From Stereum hirsutum FP-91666 SS1 (Eukaryota > Basidiomycota > Agaricomycetes > Russulales > Stereaceae), in NCBI RefSeq assembly GCF_000264905.1, contig NW_006763147.1, positions 1,293,709-1,357,708 on the forward strand: a DNA stretch of 64,000 nucleotides. The letters run 5' to 3'. Below are positions 47,102-58,264 of the stretch, piece after piece. The notes beneath the pieces are model-generated. The model saw nothing but the letters and a program-made list of their open reading frames with translations, was not told where the DNA came from and did not search any database. The translations under genes were made by a program, and so were the position numbers. How positions within the stretch are numbered: the first letter of the stretch is position 1; each line of letters starts with the position of its first letter.

Positions 47102-48504
47102 ATGATTTCCTCGAACATCCAAAACAAATCCATACTCGCTCTGACCGACGAGCTGGTCCTGCGAGTCTCCAAATTCAGTCACGACGTTGACCTATCCGCA
47201 AACGCAGAATAACATAGGCAGGCTATCAGGAATCTGTACTCGCTGGCTCAGACCTGTCGAAGACTCAGAACGATTATACTTCCCGCGATCTATTCGACTA
47301 TTTCTTTCGTTAAAAGCCCCCTGAACGAAACCCTTCGCCTCAAGTCATTCCTCGGTCTCGCAGCCGCCAACGGTCGTCTCTGTCAAGACCTAACCATCCA
47401 GATAGGAGGAGACTCTCAGTCAAATACAGACTTCCTTCCACTCCTCGACGCCTTCCGGTCTGCCTGTCGCCACTTCACCAACTTACGAACACTTCGTCTC
47501 GACTTGATCATCCCGACCGGCGCTCCCGATGCAAAGGGTGCTCGTCGCGAGACTACCTCCTCTACTGGACTCGCAGCGAATCCACTCCCTACGAAAATGA
47601 AACCGGCTCAAAAGACCAGCTGGGGAAAGCTGTGTGCCTCCCTCCCATCTTCCCTCACAGAACTCAAACTCCACGGTTTCGAATGGGAAGACGCCGCCCA
47701 CGGCCTCGGTAAAATTCGCATAGCTCCATAAGGACAGCGTACTTCAACCTTGCGACAACTTTCCCCCTCTCCGAGGCCTCTACTCGCTTCACCAATACAC
47801 TTCCCAACTTAACCCATATCAGTTTTCCGAGTTCCTGGTGGTTCCAAAAGTACCTGTGGAGTTTTGATGACTCCGGCCTTCTCCGCGAGACCTCAATCCA
47901 AAGTGTCACAACATTCAGCGGCTCGGAGTCGTACCAGCGTGTGGTGCAGGGTCGCATTGCAGACTCACAGTGGTTTCAGTCCATGAAGACGCTTCTCCGT
48001 TCTCGGGACACCCTCGAAGCCTCCGGAGCGGACTCCCATCTTTTCCTCGGTGGGGCGACTCGCCTAGTACGTGGTGTCGGCATGTCGATGTTCTACTTCT
48101 CCACATTTGTCAACATCACCACGCTATTCTTGACCGATCTAGAGTTCAGAGACGACGTGGATACCCTCCGAGCTGTCCTGGGGCTCTTCTTCGCATCTCC
48201 CCTCAAGAGCCTTAACCTGGATGACTGCCGCGACGTTCCACAAGATTTTCGCAAGATGCTGGAGAAAGGGTACCGTGGTCGTGGGTACTTATGGCCGACA
48301 CTGAGGACACTGTCGATCGACCAGTGGCTGACGTGCAGTGGGCGCGGAGACGAGGATATCTTCGGAAAGATGGACTGGGAGGAGCAGGATCAGCCTGACA
48401 TTCCCCATTGGGGACCGGAAGCGCGGAAGAGCCTTGAAAGTATTGCGATCAAACGCAAGATTTCTTTGAAAGGAGAATGGAATTGGTGGGAAGGCTATGG
48501 TTGA
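47102..48504 (+). pseudogene. broken tandem copy of the F-box-like gene
   Basis: Read in one frame from ATG 47102, this matches the intact gene that follows along its whole length. Examples are NLYSLAQTCRRLRTIILPAI versus LLYSLAQSCRRFRAILLPSI, and SLTELKLHGFEWEDAAHGL versus SLVDLRLHGFHFEDASNGL. The ends GYLWPTLRTLSIDQW and GYLWPTLTRLCMDQW also match. Two breaks are visible: an in-frame TAA at 47210-47212, in the segment matching ERKKCYRLL, and a one-base frame change near 47726-47730, after which the similarity goes on in the next frame to 48504. The intact copy is one exon there, so introns are unlikely to explain the breaks. It could still be a sequencing error or a strain-specific null. 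Confidence 0.7.
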
Positions 48505-49248
48505 TCGTGGGTTAGTGCGCTCTGTCCTTAGCGTCGAACTGTCGTCTCATCCTGCAGAAAGATATTTTGTTACAAGTGTGGCAATGCCAAATTTGATATT
48601 TGATCTACTTACATTCTTGATATGCTCGCTCAGACAATCATGGATTCTCCTCACATCTTCTCGTCTTTCACTGTATACTATACCTATTAGACTATAATTC
48701 ACCGTCACATCCACCAGCTCAGTTAGCGTCCTTTGGAAAAAGCTCGAGACTGCAATTTATAATACTCTAAGCATATTCATCCATGCGCGATATAGCATTC
48801 GTCCAGGTAGATTACATAGTTTTCTTATGTATACCCACTACATATCTTGTCCTAAAGTGGGCGAATGATGGTAGGCTCTGCAACTCGCCACACGAACTCC
48901 TGTGGCGAACGGGCGCCTAATTTTACATGCCAGCTGCTCACCCGCTTCTGCAGACCTTGCACCCGCATCCAGCTTCGTCCACGTCCACCAGGCCAGAGTT
49001 TTGTTATTGTTTGTCAGTGTCCTGCTGATAAACTCCCCTGCGGTGGTGCAGTTGTCCTGACATGAAGGTAATGTCACTAGACTCGAAGGTTCACCGTCGA
49101 CCTGCTCTGCTTACTCGTTGATGTGACTGCCCTTTTACAGTCAACAGAAACCATGGCAAGCGCATCCTTCGTGCGTTCCTATAATAATTGTCCACAAAGT
49201 TTTGAGGAATTGATCTGAAGTCCTTACGGCTGCTAGATCGGCGCATTC
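48505..49248. other. spacer between the tandem F-box-like copies
   Basis: About 740 bases, AT-rich in its first half. No coding frame supported. It should hold the promoter of the intact downstream copy. Confidence 0.4.
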
Positions 49249-50685
49249 ATGCCTTTGGAACGCCGATGCATGATGCTATATCTGCCCGACGAGCTTCTCC
49301 TCTCAATATTCTCATACGCTCAACGACCAAGCACCATCGATCCAGATGTCAAAGAACGCAAGAAGTGTTACCGCCTTCTATACTCTCTGGCCCAGAGCTG
49401 CCGAAGATTTAGGGCCATCCTGCTCCCCTCCATTTACTCGACCGTTTCCTTTGCCCAACACCGACCATCCTCTCGTCGTCTGGGTATATTTCTCGAGCTG
49501 GCAAGGCCATTCGGACACATTTGCGAGGATTTGACAGTTGTAATCAATGAGGATATGAACCCTCTGCTTCGCTTCCATGCCCTCCGCGATGCATGCCAGC
49601 ATTTTACGGCTCTACAAGTCCTATGTCTTGATCTCCTATTTCCGGATTCTCCAGGACCGTGGGGAGTTCGTAGAAAGACCGACAATCGTACTGGACTATC
49701 CTCCGAGCCATCGGCCGTCAGAATGGGCAAATTCCAGAAAATAGGCTGGGCTAAATTGTGTACCGCCCTCTCTCCTTCACTAGTCGACCTTCGACTCCAC
49801 GGTTTTCACTTCGAAGACGCTTCGAACGGCCTGCGGGGAGAGGCACATCTTCCTTCAGTAAAATCCGTCCATTTCGATCTCGCCACGACATCCACACTCT
49901 CCCTTCACTCCTCGCGCACGTTCTCTCAAACGTTCACTGGCCTTAAACACATAACATTTCCGGACTCGTGGTGCTTCTCCCCAGAATGGGTTCGTCGAGC
50001 TTTTGAACATCAGAGGCTCGAGAGCATCACGACATTCAATCATATGAAAGGTCAGCGCCATAGAGGTCATGTATGCGCTCTGACCACGGAATGTCGATGG
50101 GCCGACTCAATGCACGTCCTACTCAAGTCCCAATCGGAAAGCCTTGTGTCGCTCCAAAGTGACGCTTTGCTTTTCCCCAAGTTGGCCTTCCGATTGTGTC
50201 AAAGTCCTCGTATCATCACATTTCCCCAGCTCACCTCGCTATCCGTGACTGATTTGGCGCTATGCCATGATATGAATAGGCTCGCCAGACTCCTGAGGCC
50301 ATTCCTTTCGTCGCCCCTGCAGTATCTCTCTCTAGCCAACTGCGAAGATACCCCGGAGGGTATCTGCGACTGGCTCGAGGACGGCTTCTACAATTCTGGG
50401 TACCTCTGGCCCACCTTGACGAGACTGTGTATGGATCAATGGGAGACCAGTGCTGGTCCTGGAGATGAGGACATCATTATAAAGCAAAATTTGAGAGGTA
50501 GTGATCTGAATCAGCCTAGCTACCCTCATTGGAGACCACAGTCTCGGAGGAGGCTAGAGCATCTTTCCATCCAACGCGGAATTGTTCTTGAGGGAGAGTG
50601 GCAGTGGTTCAAAAGGAACGGCTGGTCTTGGTCAGTCTTCAAAGTTATGTTCGTGCCGGATGATGCTGACAACAGATTACGATAG
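49249..50685 (+). CDS. F-box-like protein, intact tandem copy
   Basis: Probable SCF adaptor of a lineage-expanded type. It is a single uninterrupted exon of 478 codons. The ATG at 49249 gives MPLERRCMMLYLPDELLLSI, and the F-box-like core LPDELLLSIFSYA leads into YRLLYSLAQSCRRFRAILLP and IYSTVSF. This LPxELLxxI, SCRRFRxIxLPxIYS pattern is common in basidiomycete F-box-like proteins. The rest is Leu-rich with repeats around LSPSLVDLRLHGFHFED, LTSLSVTDLALC and LQYLSLANCEDTPEGI, likely a degenerate LRR. It ends near WQWFKRNGW and a short tail. The adjacent broken copy shows a recent tandem duplication. The target is unknown. Confidence 0.75.
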   Translation: MPLERRCMMLYLPDELLLSIFSYAQRPSTIDPDVKERKKCYRLLYSLAQSCRRFRAILLPSIYSTVSFAQHRPSSRRLGIFLELARPFGHICEDLTVVINEDMNPLLRFHALRDACQHFTALQVLCLDLLFPDSPGPWGVRRKTDNRTGLSSEPSAVRMGKFQKIGWAKLCTALSPSLVDLRLHGFHFEDASNGLRGEAHLPSVKSVHFDLATTSTLSLHSSRTFSQTFTGLKHITFPDSWCFSPEWVRRAFEHQRLESITTFNHMKGQRHRGHVCALTTECRWADSMHVLLKSQSESLVSLQSDALLFPKLAFRLCQSPRIITFPQLTSLSVTDLALCHDMNRLARLLRPFLSSPLQYLSLANCEDTPEGICDWLEDGFYNSGYLWPTLTRLCMDQWETSAGPGDEDIIIKQNLRGSDLNQPSYPHWRPQSRRRLEHLSIQRGIVLEGEWQWFKRNGWSWSVFKVMFVPDDADNRLR

Positions 50686-50839
50686 ATGTAACGAGCTGTA
50701 GTAGTTTCGATTGTCCTTGTGTGCCGGTGTAACCATCCAAAGAACGAGTTGCATCTCAATTCTGCTCGTTATATACTCCGTTTGGCTTCTACCATCTATA
50801 AAGTTTCTCTGTCGTTGTATATTCTCATCGAGCACTTGA

Positions 50840-51363
50840 CAGTGATTAGTTCTCCACAGATTGATACAGTCATATGAATTGAGCACCACCATCTCAGCCT
50901 TGATCCAAGGCGCCCCCGTCAAGGTCATGACCAACGTCAGCGGCAAAGAAACCTGGAAGAAGATCACCCCGCAGTCCACCGTGCCCACCAACTCCATCAC
51001 TGGCTCCGTCTTGTCCCTCGCGGACTACAGCGCCTTCGTTAGTGTATTCGCCTACACCACCACTCTCAACCAGGCGAGAATCCCACCGTCTACTACTTCA
51101 CCTCTACCCTCACCGCGACGCCATCCTTCACGACTAGCCCGGCGGGCCCGTTCAGCTCTAGCAGTGCGGAGGTCGATTTTAGCAGTATCAGCAACCTGGC
51201 CGGACAGCAGAGCCTCAACTCTGACAGCACGCTCACCATTTCGGCCCTGTCGCTTGGCTTGAACGACGGTGACATTATAACCGCGACCATTGACCGTCAA
51301 TTCACGTCGAAGATCAGCCTTGGTGGCACGGGTTACTGGTTGGTGTTCACCGTGACGGCCTAA
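50840..51363 (+). pseudogene. frameshifted fragment of an unknown beta-rich protein
   Basis: One frame (YELSTTISALIQGAPVKVMT to FVSVFAYTTTLNQ) runs to about 51073. The next frame continues with ENPTVYYFTSTLTATPSFTT, then SLNSDSTLTISALSLGLNDG and finally GGTGYWLVFTVTA to TAA at 51363. The two halves read as one Ser/Thr-rich, probably beta-strand protein with a missing base at NQ/(G)EN. The only intron that would fix the frame is 32 nt, shorter than any other here. No start ATG is in frame upstream, so the 5' end is missing or in an unseen exon. I do not recognise the family. Confidence 0.45.
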
Positions 51364-52467
51364 AGAGGTATGCCTGATGTCTGTCCGAACTCGCGGGGGG
51401 TTTTTTTTGCACTGTGTACTGATTTTTTTTATCACGATTCAGGGCATGTAGCGCTCGGCAGCGCTCAGATCAGTACACGATAACTGGTGCTTTTACGACC
51501 TTTCGTATCATTTGTGGCAGCGTTGCATCGAAAATCTCAGTGTGGATGTATATGCTATGGAGTGAGGTGTTTGTGTTTTTCTTTTCTTGGTGTACGAATA
51601 GCCGGAGTAGCGGGTCCTTTCCTTTGGGTGGACGGTTATTACGAATCTCGAACGTTTGCTTTTGAATGTGTGTTCCGGATGGTGGCAACGGAGTGTTTCT
51701 GACTTTTGTCTCCTCCTTCGTTCCGCTTTGACGTCTGTGCTTGATTTCTGCGTCTGTATTCGAGGTTGATCAATTGAAATTTATGCTTTGTGCGAAAATA
51801 CTTGGTGAAGTCGAGGCATAATTCGAGCTCCGAGTTCTTTCGGCCGCTCTTTCAAGTTGCTGCCAAAGACAATCAGATCAACTGCGAGGCATAACGAGTT
51901 GAATATTACATCTATACTGACCATGTACCGGTGAAGTACAAGGTTCCCTAAGATTCTAAAACGGTGGGCTATCCAAAGCTCTCCCGAAGACTATCGACGC
52001 CGCTACACATGGCCTTGGGCCACAGTGGCGCGAGCAAGTACCGTTCCACTATTACGGTAGCCACGGGTCGACCCGGTACCGAAAATGATTTAGCTGTGCC
52101 CTTATATCGTGTCGTATATCATCTTAATTCAACGCCCGACCTTGCACCCCAATTGCACCCCCCCTATTCATTGTGCTCCAATCCAGAGCACAGTCCGTTT
52201 ACTTCTTGAGTCTTTTGTGACCGAATTTGGAACTAGGATCTGATAGCATTGACCTTCCTCGTGGCAGACACTTCCCTAACCGAGTCACTTGTTCTCCAAA
52301 CTCCGAAGGGTCTCGAAGGATCCTGATTGTTGTTGTACTGACAACCTATATCTTCGTCTCCTTCTGACCGCTATCTTCCACCTTTCTGTTGGAGTACTCT
52401 TGTTTCTGAACGAATCGGCAGAACCGACCAGGTCATTTGGAAGTAGGATCGAATACGAGTGGCTACA
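51364..52467. other. intergenic, PHO85 upstream region
   Basis: About 1.1 kb between the fragment and PHO85. Runs of G and T occur at 51396-51430. No gene or repeat recognised; the PHO85 promoter and 5' UTR must lie here. Confidence 0.4.
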
Positions 52468-54027
52468 ATGAATTATGTCCAGGTGCGCCTGTTCTCTTCC
52501 TTTGCTCCGAGTAAACCTAATATTCCTCGCGTTTAATAGCTAGAGAAGCTAGGCGAGTAGATAGCTTGCAGTTTCTGTCGTAGAACGGGTTCTGACCGGC
52601 GATTCAACAGGTGAAGGAACGTACGCCACAGTCTTCAAGGTGCGTAGTCTATCTTGTCTTTCTGCCACCACCATCCCGACATCTCCACTGCCAGGGCCGA
52701 TCGCGCACAACCAACGAAATCGTCGCCCTCAAAGAGATACATCTCGATGCTGAAGAGGGCACCCCTTCCACTGCTATCCGTGAGATCTCTCTCATGAAGG
52801 AGCTCAAGCATATCAACGTCCTTCGGCTCCACGATGTCATCCACACCGAGACAAAGCTCGTCCTCATTTTCGAATATTGCGAGCGCGACCTCAAAAAGTA
52901 TATGGATCAGAACGGAGACCACGGAGCGCTCGATCCTATGACTGTTAGAAGCTTCATCTACCAGTTGCTGATGGGGACGGCATACTGTCACGAGAACCGA
53001 GTGCTGCATCGAGATTTGAAACCACAGAACTTACTGATCAACCGGAAGGGAGAACTGAAGCTTGGTGATTTTGGATTGGCAAGGGCGTTCGGAGTCCCCG
53101 TCAATACCTTCTCGAATGAGGTACGTCTCGCTCAACGAGGGACTCTTCGTGACGTTTGTTCTGAAACCGTTTCGTGCAAGGTGGTGACCTTGTGGTATCG
53201 GGCTCCCGACGTTCTACTAGGCTCAAGAACATACAGCACATCCATTGATGTTTGGTCTTGCGGTTGCATCTTTGCGGAGATGATATCTGGAGTCCCTCTC
53301 TTCCGTGGCCGTGACGCACAGGATCAGCTCGTGCACATCATGCGTATCATAGGAACACCAGAAGATCGCACGTTGCGGAAGATGGCTGCAGAGAACGTAA
53401 GTGACCTCGTTTCTTTTGAATCACAGTAGGAAGGTCCACATCTTCTTTCAACAGCCTGATCTCCAAATCAAACAATATCCACGATACCCGAAGTTACCCT
53501 TCCAGCAAGTTCTTCCAAAGGCTTCCTTGCAAGGTACTGTCATCATACTCTATTCGTTCATCAATTCTCGTCACTGACATGCCCTCATTTGACCAGCCTG
53601 TGACCTCCTCGACCGTCTCCTTCAGTTCGACCCCGCAAAGCGCATCTCCGCAGCCGAAGCCATTAAACATCCTTACTTCACCACCAACTATCAAGCCATG
53701 GGCGCCGTACCCCCACAAAACGTACCCGCCGGCATGGCACCACCTCCACAGCCTGTCTTACCCGTGCCCAACATGGCCCCACCGCCGCCGTTCCAATTTT
53801 CTGCCACCACGCATGCGGCCCAGAATATGCCGCATGTACACCCGCAACAACAGGTCTACGCAAATGCGGGACAACATCCACAACAACAACAGCAGCAGCA
53901 GATGATGCCGCAGATGACTGGTCATGCACATACGGGGTCGCAGCAAATGGCGCATATGCAGACGGCACAGGCGCAGGCGATGGCTCAGGGTGCGTATGGA
54001 CAGTACCCAGCAGGGTACAACCGTTAA
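52468..54027 (+). CDS. PHO85: cyclin-dependent kinase Pho85/CDK5-like
   Basis: Ser/Thr kinase that pairs with several cyclins and controls phosphate signalling, glycogen and cell cycle. The N-lobe comes from tiny exons: 52468..52482 (MNYVQ), 52540..52552 (LEKL plus one base), 52611..52639 ([10 protein letters not shown]) and from 52695 ([15 protein letters not shown]). The kinase motifs are GEGTYA (P-loop), ALKEI (Lys), [14 protein letters not shown] (the cyclin-binding PSTAIRE helix), [10 protein letters not shown] (catalytic loop), [11 protein letters not shown], and [14 protein letters not shown] (after a 61-nt intron). Intron 2 seems to start GC (CTAG/GCGAGT). The kinase core ends [18 protein letters not shown] low-complexity tail of about 110 residues rich in Pro, Gln, Met and His (to 54027) follows, longer than in yeast Pho85. 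No break seen. Confidence 0.93.
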
Positions 54028-54669
54028 GCCCGATTTTTCGAGCTCCTTCGCGGTAGACGAGTTGCTTGCCTCATATATAAGTTTCCCACAAAGCTTCCTC
54101 GCCACCATTACTTTCTAAACTAAACCACAACGTACTCTCCACCCATCAAGTTTTCCCCCGTCCTCGGTCATGCTCCCCTCTATATCATTCCCAATTTCGT
54201 TGCTCTCGCTTTATCATACACTGATCTGCTTGTATTATCTACTGTTCTGTTTGGCTTTTCGTTGCTCACAGTCGAAGTCGCTGTCACGTAGTGTTTCTCT
54301 TTAGCTAACAATAGGTGCTACGTTTTTGCTGTGTATTTCTGATCTATGGAACCCAATGATAGTATGCTGTACTTCCACGCCTACTCTTTTTTCGCGAATC
54401 GCCTCTGGTCAAGACCTACCACAGTGCACAGCCAGAGGCTGTCAGGTGCGTTCTCTTCCTGTGCGCTGGAACTTATTCTGACTCCCTGATGGACTAGTAT
54501 AGAGGGCTACTACGGTGTTACTTGGGGGACGCTCGTGCTGCACAAGCCACGCACCGCCTCAGCTCTCAATACATAAGTAGTAAATGAGTGAGCGCACATC
54601 CTCCTTCTGAATAATCACTGCGCTTCCTATACGACTAGCACACTGCTCGAAGGTAGATCGCGCTGTACT
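54028..54669. other. intergenic between PHO85 and the CHAT gene
   Basis: About 640 bases with pyrimidine-rich stretches. It should contain the PHO85 3' UTR and the promoter of the CHAT-domain gene. No other element seen. Confidence 0.4.
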
Positions 54670-57600
54670 ATGTCTTTTGAGGATCCTACCCTTTCTATGG
54701 ACAATCCTTATGCGAGCAAGACATTGGAGTCTATGCTTGCACCACAGATGGATGGGTTGTCGGCGCCAGACCGCGAACGCGCCACCGACTCGTACTCTCC
54801 GGTGAGATCGCCTCTTCATTCGTTCCAGCACCCAAACTGAACCACCCACCGCCAACAGATGCTCGTGAACGCGTATGACGAATTAGAACAAGTCGCAGTA
54901 AGCGTTAAACTGATTCCTCGTCCAGGTTGAGTCTTTGACCCGAGACATGAATGGCTAGGAATTCCGTTTAAGAAATGCTCTTCCTCCATGGATGACTAAT
55001 GCATTGCAGGTATGTGTCGTATGTTGCTATTGGCTTTGTCTCCTGACTCTCGCGCAGAGTGAGCTTGCGTCTGCACTATCAGACAATCTACCTCCGTGTA
55101 CGACGAAAACTATATCAAACAACCCTGGGAGTGTTGATGTCGTATGTCTCTATCTTTCAAAGACTCTCTATGCTAATACGAACTCATACTTGATGTCTTT
55201 CTCCATGACTATCTTCTCTGCAGGAAAGCGCGGACAATCTTAGGTTCAAGATTACAAGAGAAACCCAGGATTTTCTGGGGAAACGATCACAGCTGAGTGA
55301 CGCGGACTATCACAAGTTGTTGCGACGATTTCGGCGTTATTTGAGAGCAAAATACCTCCCTGAGGACATCAAGAAGAAATCGACCCTTCGCCATGCCCCT
55401 GTGCCGCACGATTCGGACGACGTCAGAAGGCGAAACCATCGCGCGGAGCTGGAGGGTCATACAAACTCCTTGACCATGCAGCGCAAGCGCTTCAAACATG
55501 ATCAGTACAACCGAATTGACATTCCATATTATCGAGACCTTCTTTCACAATTTGATACTGTCACTGCCCCTGTGCTCAAGGATCGTCTCCGCTACATTTT
55601 CCTCAGTCCTCTCGCTTACGCCCTTCAGGTTCGCTTCGAAGAAATGGGTCAGGCCGATGACCTTTCTGAAGCTATCGTATACCATCGCGAGGTCCTCTCA
55701 TTGCTCCCTGAGAATCACCCGGCCATTCCCTCGACTTCGAATAGTCTTGCGGTGGCCTTGCACAGCCGCTATCAACTCCTCGGTGCAAGGAAGGACTTGA
55801 AGAGGGCAATTACCTATCAGCTCTCCACAGTACATGCAACCAGTGTACTGCGCGGAGCTCTGAATCGTCAAACCGACCGGGTTATCACATACCTTCGCCA
55901 GGACCTTAGAAGGCTTCCTAGGAGCGAAGACCGCTCGCAGGCCGTCAGCGAACTTGCATTCACTCTGAGATCACGTTTTGATCAGTACGGCGATGTAGAA
56001 GACCTTGACGAGGCAATCGTTTTCCTCCGCGAGGCCGTCATTCTCCGACCTCCAGGAAACGCAAGGCGCTCGATGACGCTCGATGCCCTTGGACAGGCGC
56101 TGGCAGCCCGATTTGAGCAACGCCAAGATGCCGTGGATCTTCATTATGCCCTCTGTTTATTCCAGGATGCTATCAGCGACCCGTACGGTGCTCCGACAGT
56201 GGCCCTTGAAGCCGCGCAAAACTGGGCATCCTATGCACGGCAATATAGCCATCCCACTGCTTCAACGGCCTATATCAAGGCGCTCGTCCTCCTTGATCGC
56301 TGCACGATCATGTATCCAACACTGGAATTGCAACAGAAGTTCATCAGCCCGCGCAACTCATCCATTTTGGCCATGGACGCTGCGTCCTTAGCCATTGAGG
56401 ATGACGACTTCGGGAAGGCAGTAGAGTTTCTGGAACAAGGAAGGGCGCTGCTTTGGTCGAGAATGCGAGGGTATAGATACCCCATCGAGACCCTTCGTTC
56501 GACCCATCGTACACTTGCCGACCACTTTGAGGAGATATGTAACAAGCTCGAGGGCATCGCGACTTCCTTCGGTCGACGTGGAAAGGCTGCACTCGCACTT
56601 CGCCATCGTGAGCTGACGGTAAACTTCGACAACGCTGTCGACATAATTCGACGCATCGAGGGCTACTCGAGATTTCTACGGCACCCATCATTTCACAGCC
56701 TTCGACAAGCCGCCGTCGAGGGGCCCGTCATCGTTCTCAACCTTTCCATCTATCGCTCTGACGCAATCATAATTCCGGATGCCACATCAGACCCGACAGT
56801 GGTGCCCCTCTCCTCTTCTGGAAACTTTCCCGAGGCCATCGGTCGATTATCCTCCCTCATTCACATCTTCTCGACCCAGAGCGCCGAGGAGGGTCGTGCA
56901 GATGGTGTTAAATATGTTCTCCAAAGGCTGTGGGAACTTATTGTCCACCCCATTGTCGAACAACTCCTCTTCCTGGGACTTCAACGAGGAGCCCGAATAT
57001 GGTGGTGCCCTACTGGTGCATTTTGTTCTTTACCTCTTCACGCCGCCCAGCCCTTCGACAATGACCAGTCGGGCATTCATGATCTTTACACGTCTTCTTA
57101 CACGCCTACCCTATCTTCGCTGATCGCAGCTAGATCATCGACTCAGGCGTCTCGCTGCGATAGGCGGTGCCTCCTTGCGATCGGACAAATAGAGGATTCA
57201 CTCCCCCGCGTCCAAGAGGAGCTGAATGTGGTTCAAAATGTCGCACAGTTCGTTCGTCTACGTGTCGGAGAGGATGCGTCTGCCGATGGCGTCGTTGCAG
57301 CTCTTCGAGACCATCCTTGGCTTCACCTCGCTTGTCATGGTCACCTCGATCCTCAGTCATTTGCTTCCTCCTTCAGACTTCACAACGCAACTAGTCTTCG
57401 AGTCATAGACGTCATCAAAGCTCGCTTGCCCAACGCGGAGTTCGCCTTCCTCTCTGCTTGCCACAGTGCTGCAGTAGACAGCCAAGGTAGCCCCGATGAG
57501 GTCCTCCACCTCGCGGCTGCGATGCAGTTTAGTGGGTTCAAAAGCGTCGTTGGGACGCTGTGGGGCATGGCGGACACGGATGGCCCGAGTGTGGCAAAAG

Positions 57601-57749
57601 CATTCTATGGTTATTTATCCCGCCATGGTGACCCACAGAGGGTCGACTTCAGAGATTCAGCAACGGCGCTTCGTGTTGCAACCAAGGCTTTACGCAGGGC
57701 TAAAGTTCCCATTGACCGATGGGTGAACTTCGTGCACATCGGAGCCTAG
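54670..57749 (+). CDS. TPR-CHAT caspase-like protein
   Basis: Predicted caspase-fold protease with a TPR sensor half. Exons are 54670..54801, 54859..54897, 54959..55009, 55058..55141 and 55224..57749, all joined in phase 0, giving 943 residues. The first 102 residues (MSFEDPTLSMDNPYASKTLE and so on) belong to no family I know. Residues about 190-470 hold TPR units of the fungal type (DLSEAIVYHREVLSLLPENH, DLDEAIVFLREAVILRP). The CHAT domain has LHLACHGH with the catalytic His (about 807) and FLSACHSA with the catalytic Cys (about 848), then LHLAAAMQFSGFKSVVGTLW. Both dyad residues are present, so an active enzyme is plausible. CHAT is related to separase and to the TPR-CHAT protease of type III-E CRISPR. 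The substrate is unknown. Confidence 0.88.
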
Positions 57750-57905
57750 AGGCCTAAGTATGATCTCACTATGTGGTGCTCCGTTGAAGTAAGTACTAAC
57801 CTGCAGTGTGCCTCGTGAATATGTTTACATATTGTACATATATTTTGAGGCAGTGACATACAATCGATTTCGTAGCGCTGATATTGCTCGCGTTTTTCTC
57901 GCCCA

Positions 57906-57937
57906 TTTTATTTTATTTTATTTTATTTTATTTTTTA
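57906..57937. repeat. TTTTA pentanucleotide microsatellite
   Basis: Five to six tandem copies of TTTTA followed by a T-run in the region downstream of the CHAT gene. Confidence 0.85.
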
Positions 57938-58264
57938 AGGAACGATATGACACACAGCAACCAGACTCAGCTGGCCCTGTCTGTCCGTTGAGAATAGAGG
58001 GTGTATAATAACCAGAAGTTGAAGTCCTCGGCGGGAAATGCCTTTACGCACGATGTGTCTCGCCCATTTTTGGTTGGGTCTATGTACTCAGACGGGATGA
58101 TCAGTGGGCCACACGCCACAGGACTCGTTCGATTTTGACCTCGGCGGCTTCGCCCGGGCCCGCCGTTGACTAGACTTTCTGTCTTTCTCTCCCACTTTGT
58201 GTGAGCTTCAAGCTTCTACTAGACCCCCCTCTCTGAACGCTCGAATTAACGAATCTTGTGTGCC

